DNA from: MGIIa-L3 sp038150305
Lineage (GTDB): Archaea > Thermoplasmatota > Poseidoniia > Poseidoniales > Poseidoniaceae
DNA: 64,000 nt
Assembly (NCBI GenBank): GCA_038150305.1
Contig: JAYOTG010000004.1
Coordinates: forward strand, 1-64,000
Direction of reading: 5' to 3'
Shown piece after piece: positions 54,931 through 62,980 of this stretch (positions are counted from its first letter, which is position 1; the number at the start of each line of letters is the position of its first letter). Position numbers and translations under genes: made by a program. The notes beneath the pieces are model-generated. The model saw only the letters and a list, made by a program, of their open reading frames with translations. It made no database searches and had not been told where the DNA came from.

Positions 54931-56439
54931 ATGAGCGAGGTCCCTGCAGGCATGGACCTGAGCGGCGTGGCTCGCCGCCCCCCGCGACCGACGGTCACGA
55001 TGACGGTCACCCGAGATGGCCCTGACGGTCTCGAAGTGCTGCTCGGCCTTCGTGCCCCAACGATGCGGGCCTTCCCGCAGACCTGGGCCTTCCCTGGCGG
55101 CGGCGTGGCGCGAGGTGAAGCCGAGGCTTTCGCTTCCACCGATCTTCCGACCGTTGGCGATGAACACGACTTGGCGCGTTTCGCCGGCGCACGGGAGATG
55201 GCCGAGGAACTCGGTTGGTGGTGGGACGGTCGACGCTTGCAGGTGATCGATGCGGAGCTCCGCGCCGCTTTGCTCAGCGATCGCACGGCATGGCCAAGGG
55301 CCATGGCCAACGGCACACCCGCCGTCGACCTGCGCGGCATGCGGGTCATCAGCCAGCGGACCACGCCACCTTTCGGCCCCATGCAGTTCGACAACACCTT
55401 CCTCCACGTTCACCTTGGTTCGGTGGACGACACGCCCGAACTCGACCTTGAGCCCCAAACGGAATTCACCGAGATGCGTTGGGCCACGCCAGCCGCCTTC
55501 CTTCAGGACTGGCGCGACCATACGATGCGCATCGCTCCACCCGTGGTTTCCCTGCTGCAGTTCCTCCACCGCCGCCTGAGCAGCAACGGTGGAGATGCGG
55601 CGGAAGCGATGGCTTTCGTCGCCAAACAGCAGCCCGGCCGAGCCTCCATCCTTTTCGCTCACGGCGTGCAGGTGGTTCCCGTACCGACCGCGACCTTGCC
55701 GCCCGCCGATCACACGAACTGCTACCTCATTGGCCCGCCCGGAGGGCCGATTGTCATCGTCGATCCCGCCATCACCCACCGAGAAAGCATGGAACATCTG
55801 GCCGATGTGGTCGACCGCCACGGAGGGAACGTGCAGGCCTACCTCTACACCCACGGCCACGGCGACCACCTCGGCGACGAGGACCTCCTGCGCGAGGCGT
55901 TCGATGTGCCCATTTGGGGGCATGAACACGGCGGCATGCGCATCGATCGAGCCCTCAGCGACGGTGACGTCATCCAGCTGGGCGACCACCGCTGGAACGT
56001 CCTTCACACGCCAGGCCATCACCCCGGCCATCTTTGCTTGCTGAGCGAAGCCGGATTGGTCGCAGGCGACATGGTGGCGGGCATTGGCACCATCCTGATC
56101 CCACCCGGCCAGGGCGACATGAACGTCTACCTCGAGCAACTTGAGCGCTTGGCGTCGCTCGAACCGCACATGATCTTCCCCTCGCACGGGCCCGTCGTGA
56201 CCAAGCCGACCGCCTTGCTCAACCACTACGTCAGCCATCGACGCGCCCGTCACGCCCGGGTGTTGGACGCCGTTCGGGCAGGGCAGCGCGCCGTGGCCGA
56301 CATTGCACGAGAAGCCTACGCAGATTCGCCAGATGCGCACCCAGGATTGGCGCAGGATCAGACGCTTGCCCACCTGATGGCTCACGCCGAAGAAGGCTCC
56401 GTGGCGCAACGTCCGGACGGTTGGCATCGTGCCGCTTGA
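54931..56439 (+). CDS. Nudix hydrolase fused to a metallo-beta-lactamase
   Basis: 502 residues. Residues about 20-210 are a Nudix domain: FPGGGVARGEAEA begins the Nudix box, and a 25-residue insertion separates it from REMAEELGWWW, which supplies the conserved Glu residues. Residues about 240-470 are a metallo-beta-lactamase: YTHGHGDHLGDED gives HxHxDH, then LHTPGHHPGHL and HGPVV provide further metal ligands. The second half resembles LACTB2-type hydrolases (thioester or RNA cleavage). Both activities remove or hydrolyse nucleotide or acyl-CoA-like substrates, so a joint substrate-clean-up role is plausible. The insertion in the Nudix box is unusual. Confidence 0.8.
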   Translation: MSEVPAGMDLSGVARRPPRPTVTMTVTRDGPDGLEVLLGLRAPTMRAFPQTWAFPGGGVARGEAEAFASTDLPTVGDEHDLARFAGAREMAEELGWWWDGRRLQVIDAELRAALLSDRTAWPRAMANGTPAVDLRGMRVISQRTTPPFGPMQFDNTFLHVHLGSVDDTPELDLEPQTEFTEMRWATPAAFLQDWRDHTMRIAPPVVSLLQFLHRRLSSNGGDAAEAMAFVAKQQPGRASILFAHGVQVVPVPTATLPPADHTNCYLIGPPGGPIVIVDPAITHRESMEHLADVVDRHGGNVQAYLYTHGHGDHLGDEDLLREAFDVPIWGHEHGGMRIDRALSDGDVIQLGDHRWNVLHTPGHHPGHLCLLSEAGLVAGDMVAGIGTILIPPGQGDMNVYLEQLERLASLEPHMIFPSHGPVVTKPTALLNHYVSHRRARHARVLDAVRAGQRAVADIAREAYADSPDAHPGLAQDQTLAHLMAHAEEGSVAQRPDGWHRAA

Positions 56440-56487
56440 CCGCTCAACGGTCGTGAAGGCTAAGTGTGCCATCGATGCTCAAGCCAC

Positions 56488-57492
56488 ATGGCAGACGCAC
56501 AAAGCTACCATGACGGTCTTGTTGCCCAAGGATATCCTGCGGATCAAGCACTCGCATACACCCGACAATACTACCCGGATTTCACGCCCGCTGCTGCAGC
56601 GCCCGTCGCCGCTGCACCAGCCGCGCCACAACCGGTTCAGCCTGCCGCCATGGCGCCGGCTGCGGCACAACCGATGCCCGGTCAAGCCATCCCACAAGCG
56701 ATGGGAGCCCAGCCGATGTCCGCTCAAGCCATGCCACAACCGATGATGGCCCAACCCTCCGTGGGGGCTGAAGGTCCGAGCATGATGGGCTGGGCGGCCG
56801 TTGCACTCATTGCCATGGCGCTCCTCTTGTCCCTCGTCGCCCAATTCAACGGCGCATGGCTCTCGGGCGAACAGGAAGACGGAACCCAGGTGAAAACCGG
56901 GCTTCACAGCATCACCTTCGATTGTTCAGAAATCGCCGATGAAGCGAATCGAACCTTCTGCATCTCCTTAACCGCCTACCTGACCACACCAATGGAGGAC
57001 ACCCCTCCAGAGAACAGCACCGACATGGCCCACAAAGGCACCCAAGCCGGGTACTGTGATCGCACTGAAGAAATGATTGTGGACATGGCGACGGCCTTCA
57101 GCGGTGGGGACCAAGCCATCATCGACACGGCCAAAACGGACGCTGCGGAAGCAAAAGCGGAGTGCATGGTGAGCGCAGACGCAGGGTCGAAAGGTGGTAC
57201 GTGGCTTTGGATCGGTACCGTGTTGGCCTTGGTGTGCACGGTGATGGCGGTCCTTCCCAAAGTCGGCGTGAATGCGCTTCCGTCGGTCGTCACCGACAAC
57301 GCACGATGGGGCAACATGCTCACAGGCATCGTGATGGTGCTCGCCGTTTTGCTCTGGCAAGGTGCGCTTCCTGACGACCCGGACAGCGTGATGGGCGCTT
57401 CGCTTGGCGTCTACATCGCCGTGGTGGCCGGCATCATGGCCATCGCCAGCGGCGTCCTCGAGGTCCTCGACGGCCGCTCAGGTCAAGCCTGA
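56488..57492 (+). CDS. Multi-helix membrane protein with N-terminal QGY motif
   Basis: 334 residues from ATG 56488. The N-terminus (SYHDGLVAQGYPADQALAY, then RQYYPDF) matches the repeated motif in the cytoplasmic tail of the giant surface protein at 39294. A 75-residue Ala/Pro/Gln/Met-rich linker follows, then membrane helices (MMGWAAVALIAMALLLSLVA), an external Cys-containing loop of about 90 residues, and three more helices (WLWIGTVLALVCTVMAVL, TGIVMVLAVLLW, VYIAVVAGIMAIASGVL). Family not recognised. It follows the Nudix fusion by 48 bases. Confidence 0.6.
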   Translation: MADAQSYHDGLVAQGYPADQALAYTRQYYPDFTPAAAAPVAAAPAAPQPVQPAAMAPAAAQPMPGQAIPQAMGAQPMSAQAMPQPMMAQPSVGAEGPSMMGWAAVALIAMALLLSLVAQFNGAWLSGEQEDGTQVKTGLHSITFDCSEIADEANRTFCISLTAYLTTPMEDTPPENSTDMAHKGTQAGYCDRTEEMIVDMATAFSGGDQAIIDTAKTDAAEAKAECMVSADAGSKGGTWLWIGTVLALVCTVMAVLPKVGVNALPSVVTDNARWGNMLTGIVMVLAVLLWQGALPDDPDSVMGASLGVYIAVVAGIMAIASGVLEVLDGRSGQA

Positions 57493-57510
57493 AGCAGCGT
57501 TGAAGCGTTG

Positions 57511-57518
57511 AATTAAAT
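57511..57518 (+). promoter_or_regulatory. TATA-like box before the rhodanese lipoprotein gene
   Basis: AATTAAAT lies 24-31 bases before the ATG 57542, the right distance for an archaeal TATA box with a very short or absent leader. Confidence 0.5.
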
Positions 57519-57541
57519 GGGAAGGCGAGGAGCTACCCAGC

Positions 57542-57955
57542 ATGCGCCTCAGCCTACGTGCTCTGGTCCTGACGGCTCTCTTGGCCATCACCCTCCCGTT
57601 GACGGGATGCGTCGCGGAAGCGGACGGATGGGTCCGTCTCGACGTCGAGGCGTTTGCTGAGGAGGTTGAGGCCACAGAGAACGGATTCCTGTTGGACGTA
57701 CGCACTCAGGACGAGTGGGAGGCAGACGGCCATCTCGAAAACGCCACCTTGATTCCGCACTCGTCGCTCGACGCACGAAGCGACGAATTGCCGGAGGACA
57801 GAGAAACCCCAATCCTCCTGTATTGCCGGTCAGGAAACCGCTCTCAGGCCGCGGCCCAGACGCTGCTTGATCTTGGGTACACCGACATCCGTGAACTGGA
57901 ATCGGGGATCAACGGTTGGAAGGACAGCGGTCGTCCGGTCCTGTACGGTCCTTGA
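57542..57955 (+). CDS. Rhodanese-domain lipoprotein
   Basis: 137 residues. A lipoprotein signal ends in PLTGC (lipobox Cys23). The rhodanese domain begins near residue 45 with GFLLDVRTQDEWEADGHL, and the active loop is YCRSGNRSQ (catalytic Cys95). The rhodanese would act outside the membrane; with its thiol it may move sulfane sulfur or detoxify cyanide. The small loop length suggests sulfurtransferase, not a phosphatase. Confidence 0.85.
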   Translation: MRLSLRALVLTALLAITLPLTGCVAEADGWVRLDVEAFAEEVEATENGFLLDVRTQDEWEADGHLENATLIPHSSLDARSDELPEDRETPILLYCRSGNRSQAAAQTLLDLGYTDIRELESGINGWKDSGRPVLYGP

Positions 57956-57994
57956 CGGGCATCACCGTCAAGAACCCGAACGGCCGAGGTTGGC

Positions 57995-60157
57995 ATGGGT
58001 GAGCGCGTGAAGAAGGCGATGAGCGCGTTCGATTTGCGTGCCATCGCCCATGAGCTCCAGGCTCATCTTGGCGCTTGGGTCAAGAAATCCTACATGCCCC
58101 ACTACGAGCAAGTCGTGCTCCGCTTCAACCCGAAGGACGCGGACGCCTTTGACCTCGTCATCGTCCGAGGGCGGCGCATTTCGACGTCCACCAGAGACCG
58201 CCCGATGCCCATGTCGCCACCGCCGTTCGCGATGCTCTTGCGGAAACAGCTGGGAAACGCGCGCCTCATCGCCGTTGAACAGGTCGCCTTCGACCGACTG
58301 TTGCGCATGACCTTCACCACCAAGGGCGGTGATCGCCACCTCATCATCGAATGCTTCGGCGACGGCAACGTCATCCTGCTCGACGAGAACGACACGATCA
58401 TCCAGCCCTTGACCCACGCCACGTACCGGGACAGGACGCTCAAGCGTGGCGAAGCCTACCTTCCACCACCTCCTGCGCTGGACCCTGATGCCTTGGACGA
58501 GGCTGGGCTTGCCGCCATCCTTTCAGCGTCTGAACGCAACCTCGCCTCGACGTTGGGTGGACAGGTCAACCTCGGCGGACGTTTGGCCAACGCGGTGTGC
58601 GATGCCGCCGGCCTCGACGCGGACATGGCAGCCACCGAAGCGGACGCGAGCAAGGTTCACGCGGCGTTGCGTGGACTGTTGGACGCGTTGGAACAAGGAC
58701 GGGCGGGACACCTGGTGCTCAAGGCGGACGCACCGGACGCTCTCAGCGACGGAAGCCTCGACGCCTTTCTCATGGAACACGTCGAGGAAGCCACGCCGGT
58801 GCTGCTGCCCGACCATGCTTTTCGGACCACGATGCCCTTCCCAGGCATGCTCGAAGCCATCGACGCCTGGTGGGGTGGGCACGATTCGGACGCGCTTCTT
58901 CGCCGGGAACTCGAGCAGGTCAACGCGGCCGCTCCCGGGCGAGGGCATTCCACCGACGTGGAACGGCTTGAACGCCGTTTGGCCCAGCAGGAAAAAGCAC
59001 TCGAGGGCTTCCACGCCAAAGTGGAGAAGCAGCAAGCCCTCGGCCACGCGGTTCAGGAGCATTGGACGCACGTGGACGGCCTGCTCACGCAGACCCGTGA
59101 AGCGGTGGAACGCACCGGTTGGGAGGCGGTGATGTCGGCCGTGAAAGGCATCCCATGGATCCGCAGCGCTGACCCTGCTGAACGAACCATTCAATGCCTG
59201 CTGCCGAACGAAGACGGCGAACCCGGAACGCAGGAAGTCACGCTCCACCTCGACGAAAGCGTGCACCAAAACGCGCAACGTCTCTTCACCGCGGCAAGGA
59301 AGCAGAAGGACAAGTCATCGGGTGCGGTCGCTGCGTTGGAAACGACCCGAACAGAGTTGGAGCGCGCCAAGAAAAAGGAAGCAAAGCAGCAGGCCAGCGG
59401 TCAGGTGGTACGCGTCAAGCGATCAAAGCGGCTCTGGTTCGAGCACCACCGCTGGACCATGCTCGCCAACGGCCGATTGATGGTCGGCGGACGTGACGCA
59501 AAAGGCAACGACGCCATCGTGAAGAAGCACCTGAAAGGCGACGACATGTACCTGCACGCCGACCTCCACGGCGCCCCGTCATGCGCCATGCAATCCCAGC
59601 GTGGCTTCGTGGTCGATGAACGGCCTCCGGCCTACTTGCCCGAAGGCATGCCCGCGTTCCGGTTGAGCGACCGCATCGAAGCCGGTGCCATCTCGGCCGC
59701 CGACATGGAGCAGGGTGCACAACTGGCCCTGTGTTGGAGTCGCGCCTGGGGCAGCGGTGGCGGGCATGGCACGGTCTATTCCGTGAAGCCAGCCCAGGTC
59801 TCCAAGACCGCACAGACCGGCGAATTCGTCGGTGCGGGTGCCTTCATTGTTCGGGGCCAACGCCAGTGGTACAAGGACATCGACCTGCGCATCGGCCTTG
59901 CGCTGGTGGCCATCAACGGCGTCCCCCTCTTGCTCGGCACCACGCCTGAGCATGCGCAATCCCTCGGAGGGCGATGGGCGGTCGTTAGCGGCGGACGCAC
60001 CAAGAAGGAGACCGCTGCCAACCGCATCGCGAAAGCCACGGGGTTGAGCGTGGACGACATCCTTCCTGTGTTGCCCGGCCCGATCGACGTGGTCGAGGAC
60101 CACCACCTCTTCAGCGCCCTGAAACGCGACAACGCGGCGTCAGGCGATGATTCCTGA
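57995..60157 (+). CDS. NFACT (Rqc2/RqcH-type) ribosome quality-control protein
   Basis: 720 residues. The N-terminal NFACT-N domain starts VKKAMSAFDLRAIAHEL, followed by coiled coils (ERLERRLAQQEKALEG, then a Lys-rich stretch) and the NFACT-R (DUF814-like) domain: LWFEHHRWTMLANGRLMVGGRDAKGNDAIVKKHLKGDDMYLHADLHGAPS. Rqc2/RqcH proteins bind tRNA on stalled large subunits and add C-terminal tails to the nascent chain. Archaeal members are thought to act the same way, but not all add Ala. The start at 57995 follows GAGG. Confidence 0.9.
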   Translation: MGERVKKAMSAFDLRAIAHELQAHLGAWVKKSYMPHYEQVVLRFNPKDADAFDLVIVRGRRISTSTRDRPMPMSPPPFAMLLRKQLGNARLIAVEQVAFDRLLRMTFTTKGGDRHLIIECFGDGNVILLDENDTIIQPLTHATYRDRTLKRGEAYLPPPPALDPDALDEAGLAAILSASERNLASTLGGQVNLGGRLANAVCDAAGLDADMAATEADASKVHAALRGLLDALEQGRAGHLVLKADAPDALSDGSLDAFLMEHVEEATPVLLPDHAFRTTMPFPGMLEAIDAWWGGHDSDALLRRELEQVNAAAPGRGHSTDVERLERRLAQQEKALEGFHAKVEKQQALGHAVQEHWTHVDGLLTQTREAVERTGWEAVMSAVKGIPWIRSADPAERTIQCLLPNEDGEPGTQEVTLHLDESVHQNAQRLFTAARKQKDKSSGAVAALETTRTELERAKKKEAKQQASGQVVRVKRSKRLWFEHHRWTMLANGRLMVGGRDAKGNDAIVKKHLKGDDMYLHADLHGAPSCAMQSQRGFVVDERPPAYLPEGMPAFRLSDRIEAGAISAADMEQGAQLALCWSRAWGSGGGHGTVYSVKPAQVSKTAQTGEFVGAGAFIVRGQRQWYKDIDLRIGLALVAINGVPLLLGTTPEHAQSLGGRWAVVSGGRTKKETAANRIAKATGLSVDDILPVLPGPIDVVEDHHLFSALKRDNAASGDDS

Positions 60158-60159
60158 TG

Positions 60160-60654
60160 TCACGCAAGGCCGGGAATTTGAGCCAATTCGCCCTCGCCAT
60201 AGCGCCGGCCAAGGTCCTCGCAAATCGACTCCAACAAGGCCACGTCTTCACCGCTGAAGGCGGCTGCATCGTCTGAATCCACGTCCAAAACGGCAATCAC
60301 CTGGCCAGACGGTGCGATGACGGGAACCACAACCTCGCTGTTTGTGCTGCTGCTGCAGGCGATGTGTTCTGGGCGAGCGTGCACGTCAGGTACGTCTTGT
60401 GTGACCGCCGTTCGGGCCGCTGCACCACAAATGCCCTTGTCGAAGGGGATGTCCAAGCAACCGTGCCCGCCCTGGTAAGGGCCGACCTTGAGGTGATTTG
60501 GCCGCACGGTGCGGTAAAAGCCGGTCCAGTGGAAGTGATCGAAGGCGTGGTGCAGTTCACAAACGACCGTGGCCATCGCCGTGACCCAGTCGTCTTCGCC
60601 CTTCAGCAGGCCGTCGATGCGCGTTCGCACTTCGTCATGAGGCGTGTCGGGCAT
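60160..60654 (-). CDS. msrC: Free methionine-(R)-sulfoxide reductase
   Basis: 164 residues, a GAF-domain enzyme. The three cysteines Cys66, Cys76 and Cys100 have the spacing (10 and 24 residues) of the fRMsr family (Cys84/94/118 in E. coli). Other family landmarks are HWTGFYR, VGPYQGGHGCLDIPFDKGICGAA and CSSSTNSEVVVPV. It reduces free methionine-R-sulfoxide, so it protects against oxidation. The gene is convergent with NFACT (2 bases between stops). Confidence 0.92.
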   Translation of the reverse strand: MPDTPHDEVRTRIDGLLKGEDDWVTAMATVVCELHHAFDHFHWTGFYRTVRPNHLKVGPYQGGHGCLDIPFDKGICGAAARTAVTQDVPDVHARPEHIACSSSTNSEVVVPVIAPSGQVIAVLDVDSDDAAAFSGEDVALLESICEDLGRRYGEGELAQIPGLA

Positions 60655-60698
60655 GGCCGGAGCCAGTTCGTGACCGATATGAGGGTTCGCTCAAGCCC

Positions 60699-61886
60699 TT
60701 AGGGGCGGCGCACAAGCATGGCAACGGCGTTCCCGCCGCCCAAACACAGCGTGACGATGCCGCGCTTCGCGTCGATACGACGCATCGCGCCAATCATCGT
60801 GATCAGGCACCGAGCGCCTGAGGCGCCAAGCGGGTGGCCGAGGCTGACGGCCCCGCCGTGGAGGTTGAAGCGGTCGTTGGGAATGCCCAGATCTTGGGCC
60901 ACGGCGCAGGACGCGGCCGCGAAGGCCTCGTTGTGCTCGTACACGTCGACGTCCGCGACGTCGAGCTCTTGGCGCTCAAGCAGGGTCCGGACGGCGGGAA
61001 TCGGCGCTGCCATGACGCGCTCAGGCGCCACACCGCTGGTGGTTTGATCGACGATTTCCGCGATGACCTCCCAGCCCATCTCGGCCGCGAGGTCCGCATC
61101 CGCGACAAGGACAGCGGCCGCGCCGTCGTTGAGGGTGCTGGCGTTGCCGGCCGTGACCTTGCCTTCGCGATCGAACACGGGTCGCAGGCGAGCCAAGCCT
61201 TCCGCGGTGGTGTCGGCTCGAACGCCTTCGTCGACCTCCACCGAGATCGGGTCACCTCGGCGTTTCGGCACCTGGACCGGCACCGTTTCCCACGCGAACC
61301 AGCCTTCTGCTTGCGCCTTCGCCGCACGCTGTTGGCTTTGGGCGGCAAAGGCGTCCATTCCCTCTCGGGTGATGCTGAACTCCTCGGAGACCACTTCGCC
61401 CGTGTTGCCCATGTGCATGTCGTTGTAGACGTCCCACAGGCCGTCATGAATCATGGAATCAACGAGGGTGCTGTCGCCCATCTTGGTCCCACTGCGCTGT
61501 CCCATGAGCAATTGTGGCGCGTTCGTCATGCTCTCCATTCCGCCGGCGACAATGCAGCGGTGTTCTCCGGCGCGGATGGCGGTGGCGGCGAGCATGACGG
61601 CCTTGAGCGAGGACCCGCAGACCTTGTTCACGGTCATCGCAGGCGTGCTGACCGGCAAACCGGCGCCCAGTGCGACCTGCCGTGCAGGGTTCTGACCGGC
61701 CCCGGCCTGGAGGACTTGGCCCATGATGACCTCGTCCACGAGGCCGCTGCCCGGATCTAATCCAACGCGCTCGAGCAGACCCGAAACGGCCACGACGCCA
61801 AGGTCGACCGCGCTGAGGGTGCTGAAGGCACCCATGAAGCGACCAATCGGGGTCCGAGCGACGCTGCAAATCACCGGGGTGGGCAT
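60699..61886 (-). CDS. Acetyl-CoA acetyltransferase (thiolase)
   Basis: 395 residues. Catalytic Cys90 is in NKVCGSSLKAVML, His351 in GGAVSLGHPLGASGAR, and Cys381 in CLGGGNA, with NEAFA also present. This is a biosynthetic or degradative thiolase of the bacterial type. It could condense two acetyl-CoA for mevalonate synthesis (archaeal lipids) or cleave 3-ketoacyl-CoA in beta-oxidation together with the acyl-CoA dehydrogenase at 15874. The sequence does not decide between these. It is divergent from RNase PH (83 bases). Confidence 0.93.
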   Translation of the reverse strand: MPTPVICSVARTPIGRFMGAFSTLSAVDLGVVAVSGLLERVGLDPGSGLVDEVIMGQVLQAGAGQNPARQVALGAGLPVSTPAMTVNKVCGSSLKAVMLAATAIRAGEHRCIVAGGMESMTNAPQLLMGQRSGTKMGDSTLVDSMIHDGLWDVYNDMHMGNTGEVVSEEFSITREGMDAFAAQSQQRAAKAQAEGWFAWETVPVQVPKRRGDPISVEVDEGVRADTTAEGLARLRPVFDREGKVTAGNASTLNDGAAAVLVADADLAAEMGWEVIAEIVDQTTSGVAPERVMAAPIPAVRTLLERQELDVADVDVYEHNEAFAAASCAVAQDLGIPNDRFNLHGGAVSLGHPLGASGARCLITMIGAMRRIDAKRGIVTLCLGGGNAVAMLVRRP

Positions 61887-61969
61887 GCAACGACGACCCG
61901 GATTCGGGCCTTCAACCTGTTCAACGACGGGATGCGACCGTTTGATGAGGAGAAGCGCGTCGCCGGGCC

Positions 61970-62794
61970 ATGGCCAAGGACAAGACGGGCTTCAATCCCG
62001 ACCGAGAGCAGAACGAAATGCGTCACGTCGAGGTTGAGCTCGACTTCACCCCGAACGCCCTCGCCTCCGTGCTCTACCGCCAGGGCGACACCGTCATCCT
62101 GGTCTGCGTGACGAAGGAGCGTAGCCTGCCTCGCTGGTTCCCTCGTGACGCGACCAAGGGCTGGGTTCACGCCGAATACAGCCTGCTGCCCGGCAGCACC
62201 GACAGCCGATTCCGCCGCGAGCGCAACGGTGCGAAGGGCCGGACGCAGGAAATCGAGCGCCTCATCGCCCGTTCACTGCGCGCCGCCGTGGACCTTGAGG
62301 CGCTCGGCCCGGTCGCCATCAACGTCGATTGCGACGTGCTGAACGCCGACGGCGGCACGCGCTGCGCGTCAATCACCGCCGCCGGCATCGCCCTTCGGCT
62401 TGCTGTGCGCCGCCTCATCGCCTCAGGCGATTGCCTCCCGGCGGATCTGCGCCCCTCGGACGAGGACCGCCGCAGCGGATGGACGGCACCCAAGCTCAAC
62501 GACGTGGAGCGCGCCAACCACGAAATGGCCGTCATGCCGAACGAACTCGCCGCGATTTCTGTGGGATTGCTTGAGAGCAACGTGTGGCTCGACCTTGACT
62601 ACCACCTCGACAGCCGCGCCGACGTGGACATGAACGTGATCAAGACCAGCGACGACCGCTACGTGGAAATCCAAGCTACCGGCGAGGAGGCGACCTACAA
62701 CGGTGAGGAGCTCATGGCCCTCTTGGCCATGGCCGACCGTGGGCTCGAAGCGCTTTGGGACGCTCAGAAGGTCGCCCTTGACAAGGCAGAATGA
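61970..62794 (+). CDS. rph: RNase PH, bacterial type
   Basis: 274 residues. WVHAEYSLLPGSTDSRFRRE, GRTQEIERLIARSLRAAVD, CDVLNADGGTRCASITAAG, and VEIQATGEEATYNGEELMALL are bacterial RNase PH landmarks, including the GGTRxASITG phosphate site. It trims the 3' tail of pre-tRNA by phosphorolysis. Archaea usually have only Rrp41/Rrp42 subunits of the exosome, which lack these full signatures, so this form is a likely gene transfer. It sits directly before the tRNA-Phe gene in the opposite orientation. Confidence 0.88.
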   Translation: MAKDKTGFNPDREQNEMRHVEVELDFTPNALASVLYRQGDTVILVCVTKERSLPRWFPRDATKGWVHAEYSLLPGSTDSRFRRERNGAKGRTQEIERLIARSLRAAVDLEALGPVAINVDCDVLNADGGTRCASITAAGIALRLAVRRLIASGDCLPADLRPSDEDRRSGWTAPKLNDVERANHEMAVMPNELAAISVGLLESNVWLDLDYHLDSRADVDMNVIKTSDDRYVEIQATGEEATYNGEELMALLAMADRGLEALWDAQKVALDKAE

Positions 62795-62834
62795 GCGGCA
62801 CCTGCTCGGATACGCCACGCTGACGCGCGTTGAG

Positions 62835-62907
62835 TGGGACAGGCCGGACTTGAACCAGCGACCTCGGCATCTTCAGTGCCGCGCTCTCCCAACTAAGCTA
62901 CTGTCCC
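62835..62907 (-). tRNA. tRNA-Phe (anticodon GAA)
   Basis: A full cloverleaf on the minus strand. The acceptor arms GGGACAG (62907-62901) and CTGTCCC (62842-62836) pair fully, and the discriminator is A. The anticodon stem CGGCA/TGCCG encloses CTGAAGA, giving GAA (codons TTC/TTT, Phe). The T arm is GCTGGTTCAAGTCCGGC. No CCA is encoded (the next bases are CTC), unlike the tRNA-Gln in this window, so the tail must be added by a CCA-adding enzyme. Confidence 0.92.
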
Positions 62908-62980
62908 TGAGCGTTCTCGGCCACAAGCACCTTCCCTTCAAGGCTTCCGATGTGGACCTCGACGGCTTCAGAACCGGACA

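Noticed and set aside
61970..62794. Archaeal exosome subunit Rrp41
   Set aside because: The motifs (AEYSLLPGSTDSR, GGTRCASIT, C-terminal VEIQATGEEATYNGEEL) fit bacterial RNase PH better than the shorter exosome subunits.
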